Counted from the first letter of the stretch, positions 49,389 to 59,114 are shown. The stretch: DNA of 64,000 nt from Erysipelotrichaceae bacterium (GCA_017533785.1 JAFWII010000009.1:1-64000); one strand, 5' to 3'. Numbers and translations are program-made. The notes: generated by a model not told the origin, from the sequence alone.

Positions 49389-49901
49389 ATGAACTTAAAT
49401 GATTATGTCGCATCTATCCAAGATTTTCCGGTCGAGGGGATCCTCTTCAGAGACATCACACCGTTGATGCAGGACGGAGCCGCTTTCCATGAAGCCTGCA
49501 GACAGCTGATCGAATATGCCAAGAAGATCGGCGCCGAAGTGATCGTCGGTCCGGAATCCAGAGGCTTCATTTTCGGATGCCCGGTCGCATATGAACTCAA
49601 CATCGGATTCGTTCCGGTGCGTAAGCCGAACAAACTTCCGCGCAAGACCGTTTCTGTCAAATACGATCTGGAATACGGTTCCAACGAGCTTCACATGCAT
49701 GAAGACTCGATCAAGCCCGGTCAGAAAGTCCTGATCATCGATGATCTGCTCGCTACCGGCGGTACCGTGGAAGCGACGGTCAAACTGATCGAGAAACTCG
49801 GAGGGGAAGTAGCCGGCTGCGCCTTCCTGATCGAACTCGAAGACTTAAAAGGTCGTGAACGCCTGAAAGACTACGACGTCTTTACGCTGATGACCTACTA
49901 A
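49389..49901 (+). CDS. apt: Adenine phosphoribosyltransferase
   Basis: 170 residues, full length. [17 protein letters not shown] is the APRT start. [39 protein letters not shown] and the PRPP loop [13 protein letters not shown] are all intact. Salvages adenine to AMP, complementing the nucleoside-salvage genes at 28.6-41 kb. Usual neighbour of rel in Firmicutes. Confidence 0.97.
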   Translation: MNLNDYVASIQDFPVEGILFRDITPLMQDGAAFHEACRQLIEYAKKIGAEVIVGPESRGFIFGCPVAYELNIGFVPVRKPNKLPRKTVSVKYDLEYGSNELHMHEDSIKPGQKVLIIDDLLATGGTVEATVKLIEKLGGEVAGCAFLIELEDLKGRERLKDYDVFTLMTY

Positions 49902-49927
49902 ATCGAAGGAAACTTCGATTTTCTCTT
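49902..49927 (+). terminator. Terminator-like hairpin between apt and rel
   Basis: AATCGAAG-GAAA-CTTCGATT, an 8-bp stem with a GAAA loop, then TTCTCTTAT. It lies immediately after the apt stop and probably reduces read-through into rel. Confidence 0.6.
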
Positions 49928-49940
49928 ATAGGGGAAAGGA

Positions 49941-52124
49941 ATGAAAAAAGGGGAGATAGTAACCGAACAGCAGTTTTTTGATCAGGTAAAGTCCTATATC
50001 AAAAGCGAGGAATCCCTCGCGCTGATCAGAAAAGCTTACGACTATGCGCATGAGAAACATGAGGGACAGTTCCGCCGCAGCGGAGATCCCTATTTTACGC
50101 ATGTCCTTTCGGTCGCCTATATCCTCGCCACCCTGAAGGCAGACCCGCAGACCGTCAGCGGCGGTCTTCTTCATGACGTCATCGAAGACTGCGATGTCAG
50201 CGACGAGGAATTCACCGCCATCTTCGGCGAAGAGATCCACGGGCTGGTCGACGCGGTCACCAAGATCGGCAACCTGAAGATCAAGGACCAGGCGGAATAT
50301 CAGGCGGCCAACCACCGCAAGATCTTCATCGCCATGGCGAAAGACGTCCGCGTCATCCTGATCAAGCTGGTCGACCGTCTGCACAACATGCGTACGCTGA
50401 AGTTCCAGAGCCCGGAAAAACAGAAGCGGATCGCCAGGGAAACACTGGAAGTCTATGCTCCGATCGCTCACCGCTTAGGTCTCGCGGAGATCAAGAACGA
50501 GCTGGAAGACCTTTCCTTCTTCTATCTGGACAACGATAAATACCACGAGATCGCGCATCTCGTTGAAAACAAGAAATCCGAACGCGACAAACAGGTCAAA
50601 ACGATGATCGAGGAGATCTCCGCGATCCTCGAAGAGCATCATATCCCGTTCCGTATCTTCGGGCGCTCTAAGCATCTTTACAGCATCTACAACAAGATGA
50701 CCGTCAAAAACAAGCGTTTCGACGAGATCCTGGACCTGCTTGCCATCCGTATCATCACCAAGACAGAGCTCAACTGTTATGAGATCCTCGGCTATATCCA
50801 CGCGACCTACAAGCCGATCCAGGGCCGTTTCAAAGACTATATCGCGATGCCGAAGGTCAACCTGTACCAGTCGCTGCATACGACGATCATCGGTATCGAC
50901 GGCAAGATCTTCGAAGTCCAGATCCGTACCGAGGAGATGGACCAGATCGCCGAACGCGGTATCGCCGCCCACTGGGCATATAAGGAGGGACAGTCGAAGT
51001 CCCGCCAGCAGAAGGATATCGTCAAGGAACTGGAATGGCTGAAAGCCTTTGAGGATGAAGACCGTGATGCCAGTCATTACATGAACGACATCATGAACGA
51101 TATCTTCAACGCGAACATCTACGTCATGACGCCGAAAGGCCGGGTCATCGACCTGCCAAACGGCTCGACCCCGATCGACTTCGCGTACCGTATCCATACC
51201 GAGGTCGGTCACCAGACGATCGGTGCTTTGATCAACGATGTGCTGATGCCGCTCAATACCCCGCTGAAGACCGGTGACGTCGTTTCGATCCGCACCAACA
51301 AGAACAGCGGACCGTCCGAGGACTGGCTGAAGTTCGTCAAGACCAATAACGCCAAAAACAAGATCCGCGCCTTCCTGCAGAAGAAGGAAGAGCAGGAACG
51401 GGCGGAATTTGCCAAGGCCGGCGAGCAGATCCTCAAAGACGAGATCAAGCGCCGCAACCTCGATCCGGAGATCCTGGACCACAAGAAACTGGAGACCGTC
51501 GCGCCACAGTTCCAGGTGCAGAGCGTCAACGATCTGTTCTATTCGATCGGCGTCAAGTCGCTGACCGTCCAGGCACTCATCGAAAAACTCGTCAAGCAGG
51601 AGAAGAAGGAACTCGATTCCTCCTCGCTGCAGAGCGTTCTCGAAAAGAACCAGGCGAAGCGCCGTCATACCAACACCAAGACCGACGTCTACGTCAAGGG
51701 CATCGATACGATGAAGATCCAGATGTCTTCCTGCTGCAAGCCGGTATACGGCGATGAGATCGTCGGCTACGTCACCCGCGGCAGCGGCATCAAGGTCCAC
51801 CGCCGCGACTGTCCGAACGTGCGTTCGGAAAAGGCGCGTCTGATCGACGTTTACTGGAACGAAGACCATGACAACAACATCAAATACGATACGGAGATCA
51901 CGATCTATTCCAAGGACAGGGCCTTCCTGGTCTCAGATATCGTTACCGTCATCGCCCAGTATCGTGCCACGATGTTGTCGGTAAATATCGTCGCCAACCG
52001 TGACGACCTGACGGCGACCGCCCTGATCGGGCTCGTCGTCGACAACAAAGACCATCTGGAGACCATCATGGCGAACCTGCGCAAGGTCGATTCCGTCATG
52101 GACGTCGCGCGTGCCATCAAGTAG
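49941..52124 (+). CDS. rel: Bifunctional (p)ppGpp synthetase/hydrolase
   Basis: 727 residues, the long RelA/SpoT homolog. Hydrolase HD domain: PYFTHVLSVAYIL, GGLLHDVIEDCD, LIKLVDRLHNMRTL. Synthetase: RSKHLYSIYNKM and QGRFKDYIAMPKVNLYQSLHTT; the RFKD form of the RxKD motif is that of bifunctional enzymes. TGS domain: VMTPKGRVIDLPNGSTPIDFAYRIHTEVG. A zinc-finger-like CCKP...RDCPN segment and an ACT domain follow. Both activities look intact. It controls the stringent response. Seven A/G-rich bases (AAAGGA) precede ATG. Confidence 0.95.
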   Translation: MKKGEIVTEQQFFDQVKSYIKSEESLALIRKAYDYAHEKHEGQFRRSGDPYFTHVLSVAYILATLKADPQTVSGGLLHDVIEDCDVSDEEFTAIFGEEIHGLVDAVTKIGNLKIKDQAEYQAANHRKIFIAMAKDVRVILIKLVDRLHNMRTLKFQSPEKQKRIARETLEVYAPIAHRLGLAEIKNELEDLSFFYLDNDKYHEIAHLVENKKSERDKQVKTMIEEISAILEEHHIPFRIFGRSKHLYSIYNKMTVKNKRFDEILDLLAIRIITKTELNCYEILGYIHATYKPIQGRFKDYIAMPKVNLYQSLHTTIIGIDGKIFEVQIRTEEMDQIAERGIAAHWAYKEGQSKSRQQKDIVKELEWLKAFEDEDRDASHYMNDIMNDIFNANIYVMTPKGRVIDLPNGSTPIDFAYRIHTEVGHQTIGALINDVLMPLNTPLKTGDVVSIRTNKNSGPSEDWLKFVKTNNAKNKIRAFLQKKEEQERAEFAKAGEQILKDEIKRRNLDPEILDHKKLETVAPQFQVQSVNDLFYSIGVKSLTVQALIEKLVKQEKKELDSSSLQSVLEKNQAKRRHTNTKTDVYVKGIDTMKIQMSSCCKPVYGDEIVGYVTRGSGIKVHRRDCPNVRSEKARLIDVYWNEDHDNNIKYDTEITIYSKDRAFLVSDIVTVIAQYRATMLSVNIVANRDDLTATALIGLVVDNKDHLETIMANLRKVDSVMDVARAIK

Positions 52125-52135
52125 GAGTTTGTATT

Positions 52136-53410
52136 ATGTCTTATAAAACTGTTAAAGGAACCTACGATATTCTGCCGGAGAAATATACCTCTTACGAATA
52201 TCTTGAGGAAGCATTCAAGGCGCTGCTCGAGCGCTACGGATATGATCTGATCCGCACCCCGGTGATCGAATACGCCGGCGTTTTCCGCAAGGAGAACGAT
52301 ACCAGCGACATGGTCACCAAGGAGATGTTTTCCTTTTCCCTGAACGAAAAGGATACCCTGACCCTGCGCCCGGAAGGGACCGCGGGCGTCGTCCGCGCGG
52401 TCATCGAACACAAGCTTTACGGCAGCTATGAGCTTCCGCTGAAACTTGCGTATATCGGGGAGATGTTCCGTCACGAGAATCCGCAGAAGGGCAGACAGCG
52501 CCAGTTCACCCAGTTCGGGATCGAGAATATCGGCGCCAAAAACCCGCTGATCGATGCGGAAGTCATCGCCCTGGGCGTCAATTTCGTGCAGGAGCTCGGC
52601 ATCCGCAACACCAAGGTCCTGATCAACACGCTCGGGGATTCCGCTTCTCGTCTGGCGTATCAGGAAGCGCTGAAGAAACACTTCGCGCCGTATTACGAAG
52701 AGCTCTGCGCCGACTGCAAAAAGCGCTATGAGAAGAATGCGCTGCGCATCCTCGACTGCAAGATCGACCACGAGCAGGAATTCGTGAAGAACGCGCCGCT
52801 GCTGAAGGACTATCTTTCTGAAGAGGCAAAGGTGTATTTCGAGAAGGTACTGGCCTATCTCGATGCCCTGAATATCGAATATGAGATCGACCAGCGTCTG
52901 GTGCGCGGGCTCGATTACTATACAGACACCGTCTTCGAAGTCGTCTCCACCAATCCGGAGAGCGGCTCCCAGGCAACGATCTTCGCCGGCGGCCGCTACG
53001 ACAACCTGGTGAAGGAAATGGGCGGTCCGGAACTTTCCGGTATCGGCTTTGCCCTGGGTGAGGAACGTCTGATGATCGCCCTGGAGGCGGAGAACGCGAT
53101 GCCGTCGATCGAGAAGGTCTGCGACGTCTACGTCATCGATCTGACCGGCGGTGACCCGTATGCCCTGCAGACCGCAGAAGCGCTGCGCAAGGCGGGCTAT
53201 GTCACGGAACTGAACCTGATCCCACGCTCGTTGAAATCCCAGTTCAAATCGGTCGACCGCAAGAACGCGGCTGTGACCGTGATCGTGGGCGAGGATGAGA
53301 TCGCGAACAAGGTCGTTCAGGTCAAGAACAACCAGACAAAAGAACAGAAAAGCATGACGATCGAGGAGCTGATCGAAAACCTTGACCGTAAGGAGGAGGA
53401 TTATGCTTAG
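52136..53410 (+). CDS. hisS: Histidyl-tRNA synthetase
   Basis: 424 residues, class II synthetase. Motif 1 region is YGYDLIRTPVIEY, motif 2 is YIGEMFRHENPQKGRQRQFTQFG, histidine-specific is LVRGLDYYTDTVFE, and motif 3 is GIGFALGEERLMIAL. A C-terminal anticodon-binding domain starts near DVYVIDLTGGD. It follows rel by 11 bases; the Bacillus dtd and lytH genes between them are missing. It overlaps aspS by eight bases. Confidence 0.96.
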   Translation: MSYKTVKGTYDILPEKYTSYEYLEEAFKALLERYGYDLIRTPVIEYAGVFRKENDTSDMVTKEMFSFSLNEKDTLTLRPEGTAGVVRAVIEHKLYGSYELPLKLAYIGEMFRHENPQKGRQRQFTQFGIENIGAKNPLIDAEVIALGVNFVQELGIRNTKVLINTLGDSASRLAYQEALKKHFAPYYEELCADCKKRYEKNALRILDCKIDHEQEFVKNAPLLKDYLSEEAKVYFEKVLAYLDALNIEYEIDQRLVRGLDYYTDTVFEVVSTNPESGSQATIFAGGRYDNLVKEMGGPELSGIGFALGEERLMIALEAENAMPSIEKVCDVYVIDLTGGDPYALQTAEALRKAGYVTELNLIPRSLKSQFKSVDRKNAAVTVIVGEDEIANKVVQVKNNQTKEQKSMTIEELIENLDRKEEDYA

Positions 53411-55142
53411 AACACATACCTGCGGCGAGCTCCGCAAGAGCGACGCCGGAAAAGAAGTTACTCTGTGCGGATGGGTCGGGAAAAAGAGAAATCTCGGCAG
53501 CATCTGCTTTATCGATCTGCGTGACCGCTACGGCGTCACCCAGCTGACGTTCGACGAGGAGCATTCCCCGCTGACCAAGGATCTGCGCAACGAATACGTT
53601 CTGCAGGTCAAAGGCAAGGTCAATGTCAAAAGCGAGGCCAATACCCGTATCCCGACCGGTGAGATCGAGATCCTGGTCTCGGATCTGAATGTCTTAAGCA
53701 AGGCGAAGACCACCCCGATGATCATCGCCGATGAGACGGACGCGCTTGAAGATACCCGTCTGCGTTACCGCTATCTCGATATCCGCCGCGCGCCGATCTA
53801 CAAGAACCTGTTATTAAGAGACAAGGTCATGGTCTCTTTCCGGGAAACACTGCACGGTCTCGGATTCACCGAAGTCGAGACTCCGATCCTTTCCAAGTCC
53901 ACACCGGAAGGCGCCCGTGACTATCTCGTTCCTTCCCGTCTGTATGAAGGAAAATTCTATGCTTTACCGCAGTCCCCGCAGATCTATAAGCAGCTTCTGA
54001 TGATCGGCGGCATGGACCGTTACTTCCAGATCGCCCGCTGCTTCCGTGATGAGGACCTGCGTGCAGACCGTCAGCCGGAATTCACCCAGATCGATATCGA
54101 AATGAGTTTCGCTGAGGAAGAGGATATCTTCGCGGTCGTCGAACAGTGTATGCGCAATATCTTCAGGCAGGTAAAGGGCATCGAAGACCTGAGCTTCCCG
54201 CGTATCCCGTACCGTGAGGCGATGGCTTCCTACGGCTCCGATAAACCGGATCTGCGTTTCGGCTATAAACTTGTCGACTGCAACAATCTGTTTGCGGACA
54301 CCGGGTTCTCCGTCTTCCGCGGCACCCTGGACAATAACGGCAAGATCAAGGCCTTAAAACTCGATCAGAACCTTTCCCGAAAAGAACTCGACAAATACGG
54401 CGAGTTCATCAAGATCTACGGTGCCAAGGGTCTCGCAAACCTGAAGTTCAATGACGGTGCCTTCAGCGGATCGATCGCCAAGTTCCTGACTCCGGCGGAA
54501 GAAGCTGCCCTGAAGGAACGATTCGAACTGAAGGGCGGAGAAACGATCTTATTCATCGCGGATGAGCAGAGCGTTGCGGAAACAGCGCTTGGCGCACTGC
54601 GTGTCAAGGTCGGCCACGATCTCGGTCTGATCGATGAAAACAAGTTCTGCTTCGCCTGGATCACCGAATTCCCGATGTATGAATGGTCCAAGGAAAGACA
54701 GCGCTATGAATCCGCGCACCATCCGTTTACCGCTCCGAAAGCGGAGGATGTCGATAAGATGCTGACGGATAAGGGCAACTGCTACTCCCGCGCCTACGAC
54801 CTCGTACTGAACGGCTATGAACTCTTGTCCGGTTCTGTCCGTATCCATGACCAGGAAATGCAGGCGAAAGTCTTTGAGGCTCTCGGCCTCAGCCCGGAGA
54901 AAGCGAAAGAAAGATTCGGATTCTTCCTTGAAGCCTTCCAGTACGGCACACCGCCGCATTGCGGTGTCGGCATCGGCCTTGAACGACTGATCATGATCCT
55001 CTGCGGAACTGACAACATCAAGGATGTCGTCGCCTTCCCGAAGACCCAGAGCGCGATGGACCTGATGGCGGACGCGCCGTCGGGAGTCGACCAGGAACAG
55101 CTGGACGATCTCTATCTCGCGATCAACCCGAAAAAGAAATAA
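53403..55142 (+). CDS. aspS: Aspartyl-tRNA synthetase
   Basis: 579 residues. OB-fold anticodon domain (VTLCGWVGKKRNLGSICFIDLRDRYG), class II motifs FTEVETPILSKSTPEGARDYLVP and CFRDEDLRADRQPEFTQIDIEMSF, the bacterial GAD insertion, and GVGIGLERLIMIL near the end. Start ATG 53403 gives MLRTHTCGELR and follows GGAGGA; 53382 is inside hisS. Last gene before a strong terminator. Confidence 0.96.
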   Translation: MLRTHTCGELRKSDAGKEVTLCGWVGKKRNLGSICFIDLRDRYGVTQLTFDEEHSPLTKDLRNEYVLQVKGKVNVKSEANTRIPTGEIEILVSDLNVLSKAKTTPMIIADETDALEDTRLRYRYLDIRRAPIYKNLLLRDKVMVSFRETLHGLGFTEVETPILSKSTPEGARDYLVPSRLYEGKFYALPQSPQIYKQLLMIGGMDRYFQIARCFRDEDLRADRQPEFTQIDIEMSFAEEEDIFAVVEQCMRNIFRQVKGIEDLSFPRIPYREAMASYGSDKPDLRFGYKLVDCNNLFADTGFSVFRGTLDNNGKIKALKLDQNLSRKELDKYGEFIKIYGAKGLANLKFNDGAFSGSIAKFLTPAEEAALKERFELKGGETILFIADEQSVAETALGALRVKVGHDLGLIDENKFCFAWITEFPMYEWSKERQRYESAHHPFTAPKAEDVDKMLTDKGNCYSRAYDLVLNGYELLSGSVRIHDQEMQAKVFEALGLSPEKAKERFGFFLEAFQYGTPPHCGVGIGLERLIMILCGTDNIKDVVAFPKTQSAMDLMADAPSGVDQEQLDDLYLAINPKKK

Positions 55143-55148
55143 ACAGAT

Positions 55149-55184
55149 AAGCCGCCGCAGAATAAAAACCTGTGGCGGCTTTTT
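55149..55184 (+). terminator. Terminator of rel-hisS-aspS
   Basis: AAGCCGCC (55149-55156) pairs with GGCGGCTT (55174-55181), with a further GCAG/CTGT helix inside, followed by five Ts. Confidence 0.85.
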
Positions 55185-55305
55185 ATATGATTCGAAACAG
55201 AGCATGATACGTTTTGAATGATTGATTGAATATATATATATATATCAGTATAATGAAGAAAATGAAGACAATTGGATCGAGCAAACTCTTTTAGGACGAC
55301 TGATC

Positions 55306-55962
55306 ATGTGTTTTCCCATTAGTTTGTCCTGCAAAAACGCAAAACGGATCTGCCTGATATCTTTGGCTGTGATCTTTTCTGTTTCCTGTTCCTCCAGGTC
55401 TTATCCGGTCACAGAACTGAACAGCTATCCCGTTGATATGAGTGCCTAAAAGGGAATGAGTTCAACCGAGCATCATTTCAAAGGGATCTATCCGGAGGAA
55501 CTATTAACTCTCTTCGAAGAAAAAGGATCCGCTGTGATCTATCTCGGTTATTCTTCCTGCCCCAATTGTCAGGAAGCAGTCAAGATGATCGAGAAAGCAG
55601 CAGAGAAGAAGGATATCACTGTCTATTATCTTGACGCCTATCATGAGTCTCATCCCCTTTCTCCTTATGTCGAGGAAGTAGAAGAGCTTCTCTATGATAT
55701 CCTTCCGGAGAAAGACGGGAAGAGAAGCATCATGGTTCCTTTCCTGTTCGCTGTTAAAGACGGTATCCCCTGTGAACACTATTGCGGTCTTTTTCCGGAT
55801 TATGACGGAAGCGAGAAGGCAGATCAGAAGATGATCAGGATCTACACGGACATTATGAAAGATTTCAAGGCTGCAGAACCGTTTATACGATCCGGCATGC
55901 CGATAGAATCCCGATCAACGACTTATATCGATGCAGTAATCAGGAGGAGGTGTTATTTATGA
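55306..55962 (+). pseudogene. Thioredoxin-like lipoprotein interrupted by a TAA codon
   Basis: One reading frame runs from ATG 55306 to a TGA at 55960-55962, with a single in-frame TAA at 55447-55449. The first part is a lipoprotein signal (ISLAVIFSVSCSS) then YPVDMSA. After the stop comes KGMSSTEHHF, then VIYLGYSSCPNCQ with a CPNC redox motif. The intact paralog at 4387-4953 reads VDMSGYQGMSSTDHQF across this point, so TAA stands where it has Tyr. The fragment after the stop could restart at ATG 55456 but would lack the signal peptide. A TATAAT lies at 55249-55254 next to an (AT)8 tract. Confidence 0.75.
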
Positions 55963-56693
55963 AGAAGACAATCCTGTTTATATCGTTCGTCTTCATTCTT
56001 GTCTCTTGCTCTTCCTCTGTTGGCGAAACAAACACAATCCCGGGATCAAGCGGTCTTGATCACGTTGATCCTATTGGCGGAATCACTCAATATACGAGTG
56101 AGAATGCTGATCCGGATAATGAACTAGTGATCGAAGCAACTGTTGAGTATCTTCCAGTCTATGAAACCGAGATCGAACTGAAACTGATCGGTCGTGTTGT
56201 TTCGGTCGACGGCTGTGATAATTATTGGGCTGATTATGGTTATGGCGGAATCTATACATATGGGAAGATCGAAGTCATAAAACCCCTGAAAGGAGAAATC
56301 AGCGAAGGGGATATCATCGGTTTTGCTATCGGCGGCGGAACGGTTTCTTTTGAACAGTACGCAAAAAGCCAGGATCCCCAGGCTCTTGCGAGGCAGATGA
56401 GCCTGTTGAAAGAAAAAGGTTCCGGCGTTCCTTCGTATGTCACGACCAAGATCAGCGCCACAGAGATCGAAGAAGGGAAGGTGTATTTCATCGTTACCTC
56501 CGCAAAGAGAGACATCCATGGAGACCTATATCTGATCTATCCTTATGCTGAAACACTCCTGGAAATTGATGAATCCACCTTGGAAAATGAGGAGATCATG
56601 GGATACAGTCCCGAGTGGAAAACGTGGAAGAACGTTCTGGATATCTGGTTCCTTGAAAACGAAAACGATACCAGAACAAAAAGGGATGATTGA
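55959..56693 (+). CDS. Predicted lipoprotein of unknown function
   Basis: 244 residues. MKKTILFISFVFILVSC gives a lipobox LVSC with the acyl-Cys at 17. The mature domain includes KLIGRVVSVDGCDNYWADYG and YGKIEVIKPLKGEISEGDIIGFAIGGG, an OB-like or immunoglobulin-like beta pattern seen in other cell-surface lipoproteins of unknown role. Strong SD AGGAGGAGG. The ATG overlaps the stop of the interrupted lipoprotein gene, so the two were built as an operon. Base composition is more A+T-rich than the surrounding housekeeping genes. Confidence 0.7.
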   Translation: MKKTILFISFVFILVSCSSSVGETNTIPGSSGLDHVDPIGGITQYTSENADPDNELVIEATVEYLPVYETEIELKLIGRVVSVDGCDNYWADYGYGGIYTYGKIEVIKPLKGEISEGDIIGFAIGGGTVSFEQYAKSQDPQALARQMSLLKEKGSGVPSYVTTKISATEIEEGKVYFIVTSAKRDIHGDLYLIYPYAETLLEIDESTLENEEIMGYSPEWKTWKNVLDIWFLENENDTRTKRDD

Positions 56694-56721
56694 TTTCTTA
56701 TAAAGACAAATAAAAGCAGAG

Positions 56722-56755
56722 CCGCAAGGTAAACACATGTTTCTTTGCGGTTTTT
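56722..56755 (+). terminator. Terminator of the lipoprotein operon
   Basis: CCGCAAGG (56722-56729) pairs with CTTTGCGG (56743-56750), one G-U pair. An inner AAAC-ACAT-GTTT helix and a six-base T-run follow. Confidence 0.8.
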
Positions 56756-56834
56756 CTCTGAAAATTTAGTTGCGTAAAACAATTATCGATTTTTTGTGAT
56801 ACTCTAACAGTAGTTTGATACAGGGGGTTTTCTT

Positions 56835-58688
56835 ATGTCTATGCGAGGCGGACCCGGCGGCTTCGGCCGCGGATTTATGTCAGAGGAGGAGAAAGCCAGT
56901 GCTCCGAAGGTAACAAAAGAGCTGGTCCTCCGTGTTTTATCGTATCTGAAACCGTACTGGAAGCAGATGGTGCTCGTGCTCATCGCGATCATCGTGTCTT
57001 CTTCCTTCAATCTTCTGCCATCGATCCTGACCGGTAAGATCATCGATGAAGGCCTGATCGGCCGCAATATGGACGCACTTGTCCGTTTCATCATCCTGTC
57101 GCTGGCGGTCACGCTCGGTGCCAATCTGATCGGCGTTCTGGAAAGCTATCTGAATACCTGGATCGCCCAGCATATCACTTTCGATATGCGCAACCAGATG
57201 TACCGTCATCTGCAGAAGATGTCGCAGCGTTTCTTCACCACGAACAACCAGGGCGACATCATCACCCGTATGACTTCGGATATCTCCGGTGTTCAGTCGG
57301 TCATTACCGGTACCTTCACCAGCATCCTCTCCAATACGATCACCCTGATCGTAGCGGTCATCGCGATGTTCCAGAAGAACTGGGTGCTGGCATGTCTCGG
57401 ACTTGTGATCGTGCCGCTGTTCACGCTTCCGACCCGCGCTGCCGGCAAGACCAGATGGTCATTGACCAGAGAAGCCCAGGCTGTAAACGATGAAGTCAAC
57501 GGCATTCTGAACGAAACGCTGTCCGTCAGCGGTCAGCTGCTCGTCAAGCTCTTCGGCAGGGAAGACGATGAATACAACAAATACGAATCCGCCAACAAGC
57601 GCATGGTCGACCTCAACGTTAAAGAATCGATGGCAGGCCGCTGGTTCCGGGTCGTCATTTCCACGATCTCCTCGGTCGGACCGATGCTACTGTATCTGGT
57701 CGGCGGCATCCTGATGATGAAATATGACCATGATATCACCGTCGGTGACATCACTGTCCTGGTCTCCCTGTTAGGCAGAATGTACGGTCCGGTCAACTCG
57801 CTGCTGAATATCCAGGTCGACTGGCTCCGTTCCATGGCGATGTTCACCCGCATCTTCGAATACTTCGATATGCCGGTCGAGATCGAGAACGCGCCCGACG
57901 CCGTCACCCCGACGACCTATACCGGAGCGGTCGAATTCAAGGATGTCCATTTCTCCTATGACGAGAGCCGCGAGATCCTGAAAGGCATCAGCTTTAAACT
58001 GGACGAAGGGAACAGCGTCGCGATCGTCGGACCGTCCGGTTCGGGCAAATCCACGATCGTCAATCTGATCCCGCGTCTGTATGATGTCGATTCCGGTACA
58101 GTCACTTTTGAAGGCTACGATGTCCGTAAGATCGATCTGAAATACCTGCGCGACAACATTGGCATGGTCTCTCAGGAAACCTATCTTTTCAACGGTACGA
58201 TCCGAGAAAATCTGCTCTATGCCAAACCGGACGCGACTCAGGAAGAGATCGAAGAAGCCTGCAAGAAGGCCAATATCCATGACTTCATCATCGCCCAGGA
58301 GAAGGGCTATGATACCGAAGTCGGCAACCGTGGTCTGAAGCTTTCAGGCGGTGAAAAACAGCGTATCTCGATCGCCCGTGTCCTGCTGAAAGATCCGTCC
58401 TTGCTGATCTTTGATGAAGCGACTTCGGCGCTTGATTCGATCTCCGAAAGCAAGATCCAGGAAGCGATCGACCCACTGATCGATTCGCGTACTTCCATCC
58501 TGATCGCCCACCGTCTTTCCACGATCCTCGCTGCTGACGAGATCATCGTCGTCGCGGACGGCAAGATCGTTGAGAGAGGTACGCATGAGGAACTGGTCAG
58601 TGCCGGCGGTGTTTATACCGAGCTCTATGAGACCCAGTTCAAGGTCGGTCTTGATAAAGTGAAACAATCTGAAGAGAAGGCAGCTTGA
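56835..58688 (+). CDS. ABC exporter, fused membrane and ATPase domains
   Basis: 617 residues. A glycine-rich cytoplasmic start (MSMRGGPGGFGRGFMSEEE) is followed by six membrane helices of the type I exporter fold and an ATPase with GPSGSGKSTIVNLIPRL (Walker A), VSQETYLFNGTIRENLLY (Q-loop region), KLSGGEKQRISIARVLL (signature) and LLIFDEATSALDS (Walker B). It should act as a homodimer or with a partner; none is adjacent. It resembles multidrug/lipid exporters such as YknV or BmrA. The substrate cannot be read from sequence. Confidence 0.9.
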   Translation: MSMRGGPGGFGRGFMSEEEKASAPKVTKELVLRVLSYLKPYWKQMVLVLIAIIVSSSFNLLPSILTGKIIDEGLIGRNMDALVRFIILSLAVTLGANLIGVLESYLNTWIAQHITFDMRNQMYRHLQKMSQRFFTTNNQGDIITRMTSDISGVQSVITGTFTSILSNTITLIVAVIAMFQKNWVLACLGLVIVPLFTLPTRAAGKTRWSLTREAQAVNDEVNGILNETLSVSGQLLVKLFGREDDEYNKYESANKRMVDLNVKESMAGRWFRVVISTISSVGPMLLYLVGGILMMKYDHDITVGDITVLVSLLGRMYGPVNSLLNIQVDWLRSMAMFTRIFEYFDMPVEIENAPDAVTPTTYTGAVEFKDVHFSYDESREILKGISFKLDEGNSVAIVGPSGSGKSTIVNLIPRLYDVDSGTVTFEGYDVRKIDLKYLRDNIGMVSQETYLFNGTIRENLLYAKPDATQEEIEEACKKANIHDFIIAQEKGYDTEVGNRGLKLSGGEKQRISIARVLLKDPSLLIFDEATSALDSISESKIQEAIDPLIDSRTSILIAHRLSTILAADEIIVVADGKIVERGTHEELVSAGGVYTELYETQFKVGLDKVKQSEEKAA

Positions 58689-58752
58689 GCGCTGCTTTTC
58701 TTATGGCTGGGTCAGGGAATGATATACGGAGAAAAGAAGAAAGGAATCCGTC

Positions 58753-58978
58753 ATGATCGTAATCGCGCTTCTGTGGATCATCTTCAGTCCGCTTTTTCTG
58801 ATGATCTATCTCTTTACCCGTTACTATGCAGCCGGGTCAAACAGACTTGTGATCAGTCTGGGAATGTTTGCTGTATGCGCATGGATTTGAGAGAATGTGG
58901 TCCTTTGGCGCGGTCTGGGGCGGATATGCCGGCATGATCGTTGCGGTGATCATGCTGATCATCGCCGTTTTCAAGTAA
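58753..58978 (+). pseudogene. Small two-helix membrane protein, apparently frameshifted
   Basis: From ATG 58753 the frame encodes MIVIALLWIIFSPLFLMIYL and ends at TGA 58888-58890 after 45 codons. In the +1 frame the sequence continues as a second membrane segment (GGYAGMIVAVIMLIIAVFK) ending at TAA 58976-58978. Both halves look like parts of one protein of about 75 residues, so a one-base change near 58880 is likely. Two separate tiny genes are possible but less natural. No family recognised. Confidence 0.45.
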
Positions 58979-59114
58979 ACAAGCGTGCCGACATATTTGC
59001 TTAATACTTTGACGTGGCTGAGAGATTGTTAACGAGTATGTATGCAATCTTAATTGAAATACTAGCAAAAGTAAAACAAATACTGTACAATGTGATTGAA
59101 AGAAGGTGATTCTG

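Noticed and set aside
50475-53503. Two long minus-strand frames (464 and 532 codons)
   Set aside because: Antisense to rel, hisS and the start of aspS; composition is Asp/Leu/Val-rich shadow, no motifs.
55230-55245. (AT)8 tract as a phase-variable promoter
   Set aside because: It lies just upstream of a -10 but not between clear -10 and -35 boxes; too short to claim phase variation.
55447-55449. TAA as a recoded codon (selenocysteine or readthrough)
   Set aside because: Selenocysteine uses TGA, no insertion element is seen, and the paralog has Tyr there; a simple nonsense change is more economical.
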